Positions 1 through 7,504 of a stretch of DNA of 59,626 nucleotides are shown here, piece by piece. Origin of the DNA: Bacteroidales bacterium (GTDB lineage: Bacteria > Bacteroidota > Bacteroidia > Bacteroidales > UBA932). The notes under the pieces are model-generated. The model worked only from the letters and a program-made list of their open reading frames with translations, had not been told where the DNA came from and ran no database searches. The first letter of the stretch is position 1; each line of letters starts with the position of its first letter. Both the position numbers and the translations under genes were made by a program. The DNA lies in contig JAGCYX010000082.1 of assembly GCA_017960585.1 (NCBI GenBank), forward strand, positions 1-59,626, read 5' to 3'.

Positions 1-600
1 GGCTATACCGCCACGGAGCAGCGCAACAGCTTTATGGTGAGCCTGTTGGTGCTGTCGTCGGCCGTAATCCGCGCCGACGGGCGCATCCTCCAGTCGGAAC
101 TGGACCACGTCCGCAGTTTCATCCGGCAGAACTTCGGCGAGCAGGCCGTGGACGAGGCCATGCGCATCCTGGACGGGCTGAACCGGCAGGAGATCAACAT
201 CTATTCCGTGGGCGGGCAGATCGCCACCTATATGAACTACTCCCAGCGCCTGCAGCTCTTCCACTACCTGACCCGCATCGCCATCGCCGACGGCGACTTC
301 AGCAAGTCGGAGAAATCGGTCCTGGAAGCCATCGCCTCTGCCATCCGCATCAACGCCGCCGACGCCGCCTCCATCATCGCGATGTTCTACAAGGACAGCG
401 ACTCCGCCTACGCGGTGCTGGAAATCTCCTCCTCCGCCACCGACGACGAAGTCAAGAACGCCTACCGGCGTATGGCGATGAAGTACCATCCCGACAAGGT
501 GGCGACCCTCGGCCCCGACGTCCAGAAGGCTGCCGAGGAAAAGTTCCGCAAGATCCAGGAGGCTTACGAGACCATCAAGAAGCAGCGGGGGATGAACTGA
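1..600 (+). CDS. DjlA-like co-chaperone, TerB plus J domain (5' end cut off)
   Basis: The reading frame is open from base 1, so the true start lies upstream of the window. The visible 199 residues hold a helical TerB/DjlA-type region (about residues 10-120, with paired acidic patches such as RADGRI and IADGDF) followed by a C-terminal J domain (about 135-195). The J domain has the HPD motif in KYHPDKVA, needed to stimulate the ATPase of DnaK/Hsp70. This domain order is that of DjlA, although E. coli DjlA also has an N-terminal membrane segment that cannot be seen here. The 3' end overlaps the convergent pnuT gene by 26 bp. The family is clear; the Hsp70 client role is inferred. Confidence 0.85.
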   Translation, partial: GYTATEQRNSFMVSLLVLSSAVIRADGRILQSELDHVRSFIRQNFGEQAVDEAMRILDGLNRQEINIYSVGGQIATYMNYSQRLQLFHYLTRIAIADGDFSKSEKSVLEAIASAIRINAADAASIIAMFYKDSDSAYAVLEISSSATDDEVKNAYRRMAMKYHPDKVATLGPDVQKAAEEKFRKIQEAYETIKKQRGMN

Positions 601-1177
601 TCATCCGCAGCCACTTGCGGTAGCCGAACACGGCTACGACGCAGTACAGGCCGTAGATCGCGGCCTTGAATGGAATTCCCTTCCGCACATAGAGGACGCA
701 GCAGACCACGTCCACCGCCAGCCACAGCAGCCACTGCTCGGCGTATTTCTGCGCCAGGGCCCAGAGGGCCACGATGCTCAGCGCCGTGGTGAAGGCGTCG
801 GCCACCGGGACGGTGGAATTGGTCCAGTGCGTGAGGATCCACCAGATGCCGAACCAGAGCGCCAGGAACACCGCCGCGGCGGGCAGGATGTGACTGCGCT
901 TGAAATGCGTCACCGGCCGCTCGCCCTTCTTCTCCTCCTTCAACTTTTTGGCGGACTTGAAATAACGCCACGACAGCCAGCCGTACACGCCCGCCAGGCA
1001 GTAGTAGATGGCCATGCCGAAGTCGGCGTACAGGCCGGCCTTGTAGTAGAGCACCATGTCCACGGCCGGCATGATGATGCTGGCCAGCCACAGCCAGATA
1101 CTCGCCCTGTACTCAAGCCAGAGGTAGACCAGCCCGACGACGAATCCGAGGATATCCAGAAAACGCAGGGTATCCAT
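575..1177 (-). CDS. pnuT: PnuC-family transporter, probably thiamine (PnuT)
   Basis: This 200-residue inner-membrane protein has about seven hydrophobic segments and the PnuC-family signature WLLWLAVDVVCCVLY near residues 148-162. PnuC proteins are facilitators for nicotinamide riboside or related vitamins. The thiamine assignment comes from context: the gene starts 2 bp after the stop codon of a TonB receptor gene that sits behind a TPP riboswitch. That is the receptor-PnuT arrangement described for Bacteroidetes thiamine salvage. The substrate is therefore inferred from regulation, and nicotinamide riboside remains the alternative. The ATG at 1177 is supported by the tight spacing. The 3' end runs 26 bp into the convergent djlA-like gene. 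Confidence 0.85.
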   Translation of the reverse strand: MDTLRFLDILGFVVGLVYLWLEYRASIWLWLASIIMPAVDMVLYYKAGLYADFGMAIYYCLAGVYGWLSWRYFKSAKKLKEEKKGERPVTHFKRSHILPAAAVFLALWFGIWWILTHWTNSTVPVADAFTTALSIVALWALAQKYAEQWLLWLAVDVVCCVLYVRKGIPFKAAIYGLYCVVAVFGYRKWLRMISSSPAAS

Positions 1178-1179
1178 TT

Positions 1180-3570
1180 CTAGAAGCGTAAGGTGATATG
1201 GCCGATCACGGTCAGCGGCGCCACCGGGATGAAACCGATCTGGTAGTAGCGATTCCCGTTCGGGTGGCCGTAGCTGTCGCAGATGGCGCTGTAGACCCAG
1301 CCGCTCTGCGCCACGCGGGCGGAGAAAAGGTTGTTGGCGTCTACGCCGAAAACGACCTCGCGCAGGACCTTGCGCGGCTTGAGCGAATAGCTCAGGCTGA
1401 GGTCCGTGAGGCTGTAGGCCGGCAGGGAGCGGTCCACGTTGCCCGTGTTGTCCAGGTACATCCGGCTGACGTAGTTGGTGTGCCAGACGGCGCGGAAGCC
1501 GCCGAAATGGGCGGTGACGAAGCCGTTCAGGATGGCGTTCGGCGAATAGGCCAGCGGCGCGTCATCGTAATGGATCTTGCGCACGCCGTTGTCCCAGTCC
1601 TCGACGTATTCCTCGAAGTCCACCAGGCGGTTGCGGCTGAGGGCGGCATTGCCCTCGACGGTCAGCCAGCGCGTGACGTCCCATCCGGCCGTCAGCTCGA
1701 TTCCCGTGCGGAAGGAATCCGCGATGTTGGTGGTCAGCGCTTCGCCGATGTCGCTCAGTTCGCCGGTCTGCACCAACTGGTCCTTGTAGCGCATGTAGTA
1801 GACGTTGACGCCGGCCTGGAAGCGCTTCCCGGACCATTGGTAGCCCATTTCCAAATCCATCAGGCGCTCGGCGCGGGGGAAGGGATATTTGCCGTTGTCG
1901 GTAAAGTTGTTGCGCTCCGGCTCGCGATGGCTTATCGCGAAGGAGGCGTAGCCCCGGTGCCCGCCGCGCTGGAAGTTGATGCCGGCCTTGGGGTTGAAGA
2001 AGTTGTACTTCACGTCTACGTCCAGGAAGTGCGTCTGCGGGACACCGTTTTCATCGACATAGTATTTGTCGTTGTAACCGTCCGTGCGGTAGGTCACGTG
2101 GCGGAACTGCAGGTCGCCGAAAAAGCTCCATTCCGGCGTCAGGGAATAGGAGGCCTTCACGAAGCCGCTGGCGTCCAACTTGGCTGCGTCGGAATCATAA
2201 TATCGGTACCCGCCTTCTGCGTTGAACACATGCGCCTGGTTCAGGAACTGGAGGAAAAACTTCACATCCGGATCTCCGAAATAGGTCAGGTAGCCGAAAT
2301 GGTTGCCCCGGAACTGCTGGACGGACAGGCCGCCGATCACGTCCCAGCCGCCTTTCCGGAAGTTCACGTTTGCCACCACGCCGTATGCGTCCTGCGTGAG
2401 CCCCTTCTGACGGACAAAGTCGCTGCGCTTGACGGTGCTGCCGTCAGGTCTTTTGAATGGGGAAATGCCGTATTTGGTGAGTTTGTTCTGGTAACGGAAC
2501 TCCTCGTAGTAGCCATAGCCGTGGGTGTAGTGCGGCGATACGGAGAGTTTCCAGTACGGGTTGATGTCCCAGGCGAAGTTCAGGATGTGATGGGTCTGCC
2601 AGAAATTATCCGTGGTGCGGGGCCAGAAAGAACCGTCGTTCATCTGGTAGCGATCTATGGTATAATGGTTCCCATCGATGGTCATATGCTCGTAGAGCGA
2701 GTTGTACAGGCCAAGACCGAGATCGTACATATCCTTATAGGTCTTGATGCCGGTGTGTTCGCCGTAGGTGCCGTCCATCAGGGAGAGGTCGTCATTGCCC
2801 GCCGTGACGCCGTTCCAGGCCTGACCGGTGGTCTCGAAGTTGCCCAGCAGCTTGTAGGACAACTTCCAGTCGCGGCCGAGCCAGGTCAGGCCGCCGTACC
2901 AGCTGCCCGAGCGGCCGTTCGTGCCGTGCAGGTAACCGTCGGAGGTGGTCTGGTGGTAGGCGCCTTCCAGGATGAGGTGGTTCCAGAGCAGGCCCGTGGA
3001 GGCGCTCACGCCCAGGTTCATCGTGTTCCAGGAGCCATAAGAGGCGTTCACTTCGGCCGTCGGGACGAGCGAAGGGGCCTTGGTGCCGAGGGCGACCGTG
3101 CCGCCGAAGGCGCCGTCGCCGTTGGTCGAGGCGCCCACGCCGCGCTGGATCTGGACGCTGCCCATCAGGGCGCCGTAGGAGTTCATATTGGCCCAGAAGA
3201 CCGTCTGGTCCTCCGGGGAGTTGAGCGGCACGCCGTCGAGGGTGACGTTGATGCGGGAGCCGCCCGCGCCGCGGATGCGCATATAGCTGGTGCCCGTGCC
3301 CACGCCGTTCTCGCCCCAGGCGATGATGCCGGGCGTGCGGGCGAAGAGCATCGGAAGCTCGATACCGGTGGTGGAGAAGTCCTGCAACTCGCTGCGGCTG
3401 ATGTTGGCCACGGCGAAGGGGGCGTCCTTGGCGGCGCGCACGGCGCCGATCACGACCTCCTGCAGCTGCTCGACCTGCAGGGAATCCGCCGGGGCCTGGG
3501 CCGCGGCGGAAAAAACGCCGAGGGCCCCCAGGATGAGCGGCATCGCGGCGTTCAGCAAACTTTTGTGCAT
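1180..3570 (-). CDS. TonB-dependent outer-membrane receptor, probable thiamine receptor
   Basis: The protein has 796 residues: a Sec signal peptide (about 1-25, ending SAAAQA), a TonB-box-like stretch (LQEVVIGAVRA, about 36-46), a plug domain (about 50-165, with RIRGAGGSRINVTLDGVPLN), and a beta-barrel that ends in a terminal phenylalanine. No N-terminal carboxypeptidase-like domain is present, so it is a plain vitamin/siderophore-type receptor and not a SusC protein; no susD gene is nearby. A TPP riboswitch in its leader and the downstream pnuT point to uptake of thiamine or its phosphates across the outer membrane. The substrate is inferred and not seen directly in the protein. Confidence 0.9.
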   Translation of the reverse strand: MHKSLLNAAMPLILGALGVFSAAAQAPADSLQVEQLQEVVIGAVRAAKDAPFAVANISRSELQDFSTTGIELPMLFARTPGIIAWGENGVGTGTSYMRIRGAGGSRINVTLDGVPLNSPEDQTVFWANMNSYGALMGSVQIQRGVGASTNGDGAFGGTVALGTKAPSLVPTAEVNASYGSWNTMNLGVSASTGLLWNHLILEGAYHQTTSDGYLHGTNGRSGSWYGGLTWLGRDWKLSYKLLGNFETTGQAWNGVTAGNDDLSLMDGTYGEHTGIKTYKDMYDLGLGLYNSLYEHMTIDGNHYTIDRYQMNDGSFWPRTTDNFWQTHHILNFAWDINPYWKLSVSPHYTHGYGYYEEFRYQNKLTKYGISPFKRPDGSTVKRSDFVRQKGLTQDAYGVVANVNFRKGGWDVIGGLSVQQFRGNHFGYLTYFGDPDVKFFLQFLNQAHVFNAEGGYRYYDSDAAKLDASGFVKASYSLTPEWSFFGDLQFRHVTYRTDGYNDKYYVDENGVPQTHFLDVDVKYNFFNPKAGINFQRGGHRGYASFAISHREPERNNFTDNGKYPFPRAERLMDLEMGYQWSGKRFQAGVNVYYMRYKDQLVQTGELSDIGEALTTNIADSFRTGIELTAGWDVTRWLTVEGNAALSRNRLVDFEEYVEDWDNGVRKIHYDDAPLAYSPNAILNGFVTAHFGGFRAVWHTNYVSRMYLDNTGNVDRSLPAYSLTDLSLSYSLKPRKVLREVVFGVDANNLFSARVAQSGWVYSAICDSYGHPNGNRYYQIGFIPVAPLTVIGHITLRF

Positions 3571-3623
3571 AGTAAATCCTTAATTGTAAAATAATTATAC
3601 AATAAGGGGATGGGAAGATAACG

Positions 3624-3703
3624 GTTTCCTACGCGGGCATTACCCCGATCAGGTATGAGGGTATCATCTCAGCCTCGGCCCTTCTGGGCCTCAGCACCCC
3701 TTG
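3624..3703 (-). promoter_or_regulatory. TPP (thiamine pyrophosphate) riboswitch, THI element
   Basis: Read on the minus strand, the leader of the TonB receptor contains the conserved blocks of the THI element in the right order: GGGGTGC, then GGCTGAGAT (the CUGAGA block), ACCC, then ACCTGATCGGGGTAATGCC followed by GCGTAGGAA. The two GGCC-rich segments just after the first block can form the variable P3 arm. The element ends about 54 nt before the ATG at 3570. Between them is a small AT-rich hairpin (ATTGTA paired with TACAAT) near the start codon. There is no clear intrinsic terminator, so control of translation is the more likely mode. Confidence 0.93.
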
Positions 3704-3723
3704 GTCTGCGCCTGCAAACCGGG

Positions 3724-3756
3724 TGCAAATATAGCGCGTTCGCGCCATATTTGCAA
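3724..3756 (-). promoter_or_regulatory. Bacteroidota promoter inside a 32-bp near-perfect palindrome
   Basis: On the minus strand there is a -33 TTG (3754-3756), 20 nt of spacer and a -7 TATATTTG (3726-3733), the exact form expected for the phylum. The predicted RNA start is a few bases downstream, about 20 nt before the TPP riboswitch. The interval 3724-3755 is also an inverted repeat in which 14 of 16 base pairs match. The palindrome covers the whole spacer and both promoter boxes, so it could be an operator or a hairpin at the end of the his operon. Confidence 0.75.
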
Positions 3757-3760
3757 GATT

Positions 3761-3805
3761 ACCGGGGGGCGTTCCCCCCAGACCCCCTGCGTCGCTGCAC
3801 TCCGG
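3761..3805. repeat. 45-bp GC-rich dispersed repeat, copy 1
   Basis: This stretch begins with ACCGGGGGGCGTTCCCCCC, a 6-bp G/C hairpin, and continues GACCCCCTGCGTCGCT. It matches 26706-26750 at 41 of 45 positions in the same plus-strand orientation. It lies immediately after the hisIE stop codon. It codes for nothing apparent and is probably a REP-like intergenic element. Confidence 0.75.
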
Positions 3806-3806
3806 A

Positions 3807-4406
3807 TTACCGGTGCCGCAGGGCGAGTTCGTGCTCGAGGTCGGCGGGAGAGACGCCCTGCTGCTCGAGGAGGACGAGGAAGTGGTAGATGAGGTCGGAG
3901 GCCTCGTAGACGAAGCGGTCACGGTTGCCGTCGACGGCTTCGATGACGGCCTCGCCGGCCTCTTCGAGGACTTTCTTGCCGATGGCTTTGGGGCCTTTGA
4001 TGAAGAGCTTGGTGGTGTAGGAGCCTTCGGGCATCTTGGCGTGGCGGTCGGCCACGACGGCCTGCAGGGTGCGGATGAAGCCTTCGTCTTCCGGCGTGTC
4101 GAAGCAGGCGGTGGTGCCGCGGTGGCAGGTGGGCCCGTCGGGGCGCGCCTTGATCAGGAGGGTGTCGGCGTCGCAGTCGGCGAACATCTCCACCACGTGG
4201 AGGAAGTTGTTGCTGGTCTCGCCCTTGGTCCAGAGCGTCTGCCGGCTGCGGGACCAGAAGGTCACCAGCCCGGTCTCGACCGTCTTGTCGAACGCTTCCT
4301 CATTCATATACCCCAGCATCAGCACCTTCAGGGTCGTCGCATCCTGAATGATTACCGGCAATAGCCCGTCGCCGGTCTTATCTAATTTAAAATCACTGAA
4401 TTTCAT
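3807..4406 (-). CDS. hisIE: Bifunctional phosphoribosyl-AMP cyclohydrolase / phosphoribosyl-ATP pyrophosphatase
   Basis: The 199-residue protein carries out steps 2 and 3 of histidine synthesis. The N-terminal HisI domain (about 1-110) has the metal-binding ADCDADTLL and GPTCHRGTTACF motifs. The C-terminal HisE domain (about 112-199) has the helical KKVLEEAGEAVIEA and YEASDLIYHFLVLL segments typical of the all-alpha pyrophosphohydrolases. The ATG at 4406 overlaps the hisF stop by 4 bp. It is the last gene of the his operon. Confidence 0.97.
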   Translation of the reverse strand: MKFSDFKLDKTGDGLLPVIIQDATTLKVLMLGYMNEEAFDKTVETGLVTFWSRSRQTLWTKGETSNNFLHVVEMFADCDADTLLIKARPDGPTCHRGTTACFDTPEDEGFIRTLQAVVADRHAKMPEGSYTTKLFIKGPKAIGKKVLEEAGEAVIEAVDGNRDRFVYEASDLIYHFLVLLEQQGVSPADLEHELALRHR

Positions 4407-5158
4407 ATTCTGACATTAATGCCTGCTTCACGCAGTGCCTGTTTCAGTTGCGGAATGGGAATCTGTCCGTAGTGGAAGATACTGGCGGCGAGGGCGGCGT
4501 CGGCGCGCCCCTCGGTCAGCACCCGCCGGATGTCCTCCACGGAGCCGGCGCCGCCCGAGGCGATCACCGGAATCGTGAGCTCCTCGGCCAGGCGCGCATA
4601 CACCGCGTCGGCATAGCCCGCGCAGGTGCCGTCGTGGTCCATCGAGGTGAAGAGGATCTCGCCCGCGCCGCGCTCCTGCGCCTCCCGGGCCCAGGAAAAC
4701 AGCTCCACGTCTGTCAGGCGCTTGCCGCCGTGCGTGGTGCAGGTCCAGCGTCCGTCGATGCACTTGGCGTCGATCGCCACCACGACGAACTGGCTGCCGT
4801 ATTTCCCGGCGATGCGCCCGATCAGCGACGGATCGGCGATGGCCGCGCTGTTGACGGAAATCTTGTCCGCTCCGGCATCCAGCAGTCGCGCCGCGTCCTC
4901 CACGCTGCCGATGCCGCCGCCCACGGTGAAGGGGATGTCGATCCCCAGGGCGATGCGCTCCACCAGCGCGGCGAAGGTGCGCCGTCCCTCCTGGGTGGCG
5001 CTGATGTCGAGGTACACCAGCTCGTCGGCGCCGTCCCGGGAGTACTGCACCCCCATGTCGACGGCGTCCCCGACTTCGCGGAGTCCCTCGAAGTTAATTC
5101 CTTTGACGACCTGCCCGTCCTTTACATCGAGGCAGGGGATGATGCGCTTTGCGACCAT
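4403..5158 (-). CDS. hisF: Imidazole glycerol phosphate synthase, cyclase subunit
   Basis: HisF is the (beta/alpha)8-barrel half of the glutamine amidotransferase complex. It uses ammonia passed from HisH to turn PRFAR into imidazole glycerol phosphate and AICAR. At 251 residues it has the usual length. Both catalytic aspartates are visible, in IIPCLDVKDG (residue 11) and VVVAIDAKC (about 130), and the phosphate-binding glycine loops are present (TVGGGIGS, IASGGAGS). Its start lies 37 bp inside the end of hisA, an unusually long overlap. The conserved MVAKRIIPCLDVKDG amino terminus fixes the start. Confidence 0.98.
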   Translation of the reverse strand: MVAKRIIPCLDVKDGQVVKGINFEGLREVGDAVDMGVQYSRDGADELVYLDISATQEGRRTFAALVERIALGIDIPFTVGGGIGSVEDAARLLDAGADKISVNSAAIADPSLIGRIAGKYGSQFVVVAIDAKCIDGRWTCTTHGGKRLTDVELFSWAREAQERGAGEILFTSMDHDGTCAGYADAVYARLAEELTIPVIASGGAGSVEDIRRVLTEGRADAALAASIFHYGQIPIPQLKQALREAGINVRI

Positions 5159-5865
5159 GATTTGATATCTTCCAGCGTGATATGGTTTTCATAGATGGCC
5201 TTGCCCACGATGACCTTGCGCAGATGCAGGGCGTCCAGCATATGGATGTCCGACATACTGCCGATGCCGCCGCTCACGGTGAAGCTCAGCGTCGGGAACT
5301 CCCGCTGCAGGCGTACGTAGAGCGAGGCGGCCGGCCCCTGTAACATTCCGTCGCGGGAGATCTCCGTGACGATGCATTCCTGCAGGCCCATCGGCAGGAA
5401 GCGGGACACGAGGTCCTCGATGCCCAGCGGCGAGGAGTCGCGCCAGCCGGAGATGGCGATGCGCTCGTCCCGCACGTCGGCGCCGAGGATAATCTTGGCT
5501 CCGTACTGCTTCAGCCAGGCTTCGAGCAGATCCGGCTGCCGTACGGCCACGCTGCCGATGACGGCGTGCGTGGCGCCGGCGTCGAAAGCCCCCTTCAGGG
5601 CTTCGTCGCTCCCCAGTCCGCCGCCCCATTCCAGCTCGCAGGACACGGCCTTGGCGATGGCTTCGAGGGTGCGGAGGTTCTGGGGCGATCCGAGCTTGGC
5701 GCCGTCCAGGTCCACGAGGTGGATGCGCTCCACGCCGCAGTCGGCGTAGCTGCGCGCCACATCGACGGGAGAACCGTCATACACGGTCTTCTGCAGATAA
5801 TCGCCGCGCGTCAGGCGCACGCAGCGTCCTTCGATGAGGTCGATGGCGGGGGTAATCTTGATCAT
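5122..5865 (-). CDS. hisA: ProFAR isomerase
   Basis: HisA converts 5'-ProFAR to PRFAR, the Amadori rearrangement of histidine synthesis. The 247-residue barrel shows the two expected catalytic aspartates, in ITPAIDLIEGRCVRL (residue 8) and ILGADVRDE (about 129), and the phosphate loops WGGGLGSDE and SGGIGSMSD. The start codon forms an ATGA overlap with the hisH stop. The carboxyl terminus (SQSASSPASM) extends into hisF. Confidence 0.97.
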   Translation of the reverse strand: MIKITPAIDLIEGRCVRLTRGDYLQKTVYDGSPVDVARSYADCGVERIHLVDLDGAKLGSPQNLRTLEAIAKAVSCELEWGGGLGSDEALKGAFDAGATHAVIGSVAVRQPDLLEAWLKQYGAKIILGADVRDERIAISGWRDSSPLGIEDLVSRFLPMGLQECIVTEISRDGMLQGPAASLYVRLQREFPTLSFTVSGGIGSMSDIHMLDALHLRKVIVGKAIYENHITLEDIKSWSQSASSPASM

Positions 5866-6449
5866 AGGGCAAGGAAATTCTGGAGAATCGCCGCCCCGAC
5901 GGAGCCGCTCTTCTCGGGATGAAACTGCGTACCGTAGAAGTTCTCATACTTGAGCGCCGCGCTGAAGAGGCGCTCCCCGTGACGGCAGGTCGCGATGGTG
6001 TCGGGACACAGCTCCGGGTAATAGGAATGCACGAAATAGACGAAGGAGCCGCCGCCCAGGCCCTTGAACAGCTTGCTGTCCAGGTTGCCCAGGGCGTTCC
6101 AGCCCATGTGCGGGACCTTGGCGTCCGGCGCCTCGGTGAAGCGGCGCACGTGGGCGTCGAAGATGCCCAGGCACTGCGTCGGCCCCTCCTCGGAGTCGCG
6201 GCACATCAGCTGCATACCCACGCAGATGCCCAGCACCGGCCGGCGCAGGCTCTTCACGAGCTCGCACAGGCCGCGCTCCTGCAGGCTGGCCATCGCCTCG
6301 GCGGCGTTGCCCACGCCGGGCAGGATGACCTTGTCGGCCGCCAGGATGCGGGCGGGATCCGCGGTGAGTTCGTATTCCGCGCCCAGGCGCTGCAGGGCGT
6401 TGCCGACCGAGCGGATGTTGCCGGCGTCGTAGTCGATGATGGCGATCAT
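5862..6449 (-). CDS. hisH: Imidazole glycerol phosphate synthase, glutaminase subunit
   Basis: HisH is a class I glutamine amidotransferase that hydrolyses glutamine and feeds ammonia to HisF. The 195-residue protein has the nucleophile cysteine in VLGICVGMQLM and the His-Glu pair in GTQFHPEKSG. I start it at the ATG at 6449, which overlaps the hisB stop as ATGA and gives the family's MIAIIDYDAGNIRSVGNAL amino terminus. The frame stays open far upstream, but that part only shadows hisB. Confidence 0.97.
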   Translation of the reverse strand: MIAIIDYDAGNIRSVGNALQRLGAEYELTADPARILAADKVILPGVGNAAEAMASLQERGLCELVKSLRRPVLGICVGMQLMCRDSEEGPTQCLGIFDAHVRRFTEAPDAKVPHMGWNALGNLDSKLFKGLGGGSFVYFVHSYYPELCPDTIATCRHGERLFSAALKYENFYGTQFHPEKSGSVGAAILQNFLAL

Positions 6450-7504
6450 AGCAGTCCTTTGCTGGAGGGGAGGTCGTAGCTGAACACATTGCGCCGCACC
6501 GCCTGCTTGAGCGAACGGGCGAACGCCTTGAAGACACCTTCTGCGAGGTGGTGGTTGTTCTCGCCGCGCGCCTGCACGTAGAGGTTGGCGCGCATGGCGT
6601 CGGAGAGCGATTTGAAGAAATGCTTGAACATCTCGGTGGGCACGTCGCCCACGTATTCGCGGGTGAACTGCACGTCCCAGACGAGCTCGCTGCGGCCGCC
6701 GAAATCCAGCAGCACGATGGCGCGGCTCTCGTCCATGGGCAGGGCGAAGCCGTAGCGCTCGATGCCGCGCTTGTCGCCCAGGGCCTGCCGCAGGGCCTCG
6801 CCGAGGGCGATGCCCACATCCTCCATGGTGTGGTGCTCGTCCACTTCCAGGTCGCCCTTGCAGCGGATCTCCAGTGCGATGCCGCCGTGGGTGATGAGCT
6901 GCGAGAGCATATGGTCGAAGAACTTCAGGCCGGTGTCGACGCCCGAGGGGCCCTTGCCGTCCAGGTCCACGCGGACGTAGATGTCCGTCTCGCCGGTCTT
7001 GCGGGCCACGGTGGCGCTGCGCGCGCTGCTGCGGATGGTCTCGGCGATCTCCGCCCAGCTCTTTTCGCCCACCAGCAGCGCCTGCGCGCCGAGGTTCTCC
7101 GCCAACTGGCGGTCCGTCTCCCGGTCGCCGATGACCCAGCTGGCCGCGAGGTCGTAGGAACCGTCGAGGTACTTGCCGAACATCCCGGTCCCGGGCTTGC
7201 GGTTGGGGGATTTGTCCTCCGGGAAGGAGGGGTCGATCAGGATGTCGTCGAAGACCACGCCTTCGCCCTCCAGCGTGCGCAGAAGCAGGTTCTGGGCGGG
7301 CCAGAAGGTTTCCTCCGGAAAGGCGGGCGTGCCCAGGCCGTCCTGGTTGGAGGCCATCACGAGCTCGTAGCCCAGGCCGGTGAGGGCCTTCAGGCCGCTG
7401 ATGGCGCCGGGCACGAAGACGACCTTGTCCAGGGCGTCGATCTGCTCGTCGGCGGGTTCGCACAGCAGGGTGCCGTCCCTATCGATGAATATCGCCTTTT
7501 TCAT
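6446..7504 (-). CDS. hisB: Bifunctional histidinol-phosphatase / imidazoleglycerol-phosphate dehydratase
   Basis: The 352-residue fused enzyme catalyses steps 6 and 8 of the pathway. The N-terminal HAD phosphatase (about 1-165) has the DRDGT nucleophile motif (residues 8-12) and GDRETD near 140. The C-terminal dehydratase (about 166-352) has FFDHMLSQ, DEHHTMED and GENNHHLAEGVFKAF, the metal-binding histidines of the family. All four structural zinc ligands of the E. coli phosphatase domain (Cys-x-His-x5-Cys-x-Cys) are replaced, the segment here reading DPSFPEDKSPN. The start overlaps the end of hisC by 26 bp. Confidence 0.97.
   Translation of the reverse strand: MKKAIFIDRDGTLLCEPADEQIDALDKVVFVPGAISGLKALTGLGYELVMASNQDGLGTPAFPEETFWPAQNLLLRTLEGEGVVFDDILIDPSFPEDKSPNRKPGTGMFGKYLDGSYDLAASWVIGDRETDRQLAENLGAQALLVGEKSWAEIAETIRSSARSATVARKTGETDIYVRVDLDGKGPSGVDTGLKFFDHMLSQLITHGGIALEIRCKGDLEVDEHHTMEDVGIALGEALRQALGDKRGIERYGFALPMDESRAIVLLDFGGRSELVWDVQFTREYVGDVPTEMFKHFFKSLSDAMRANLYVQARGENNHHLAEGVFKAFARSLKQAVRRNVFSYDLPSSKGLL

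Noticed and set aside
575..600. The 26-bp overlap of djlA-like and pnuT as a sign of a frameshift
   Set aside because: Both carboxyl termini look natural and convergent overlaps of this size are common in compact genomes.
1198..3594. 798-codon plus-strand frame opposite the TonB receptor
   Set aside because: Antisense shadow; no family motifs, while the minus strand has a signal peptide, plug and barrel. The same applies to the long frames at 8491-10647, 33383-35458, 35166-37880 and 42833-44839.
5862..7463. A 533-residue extended version of hisH
   Set aside because: The upstream part is hisB read in another frame; the conserved HisH amino terminus begins at the ATG at 6449.
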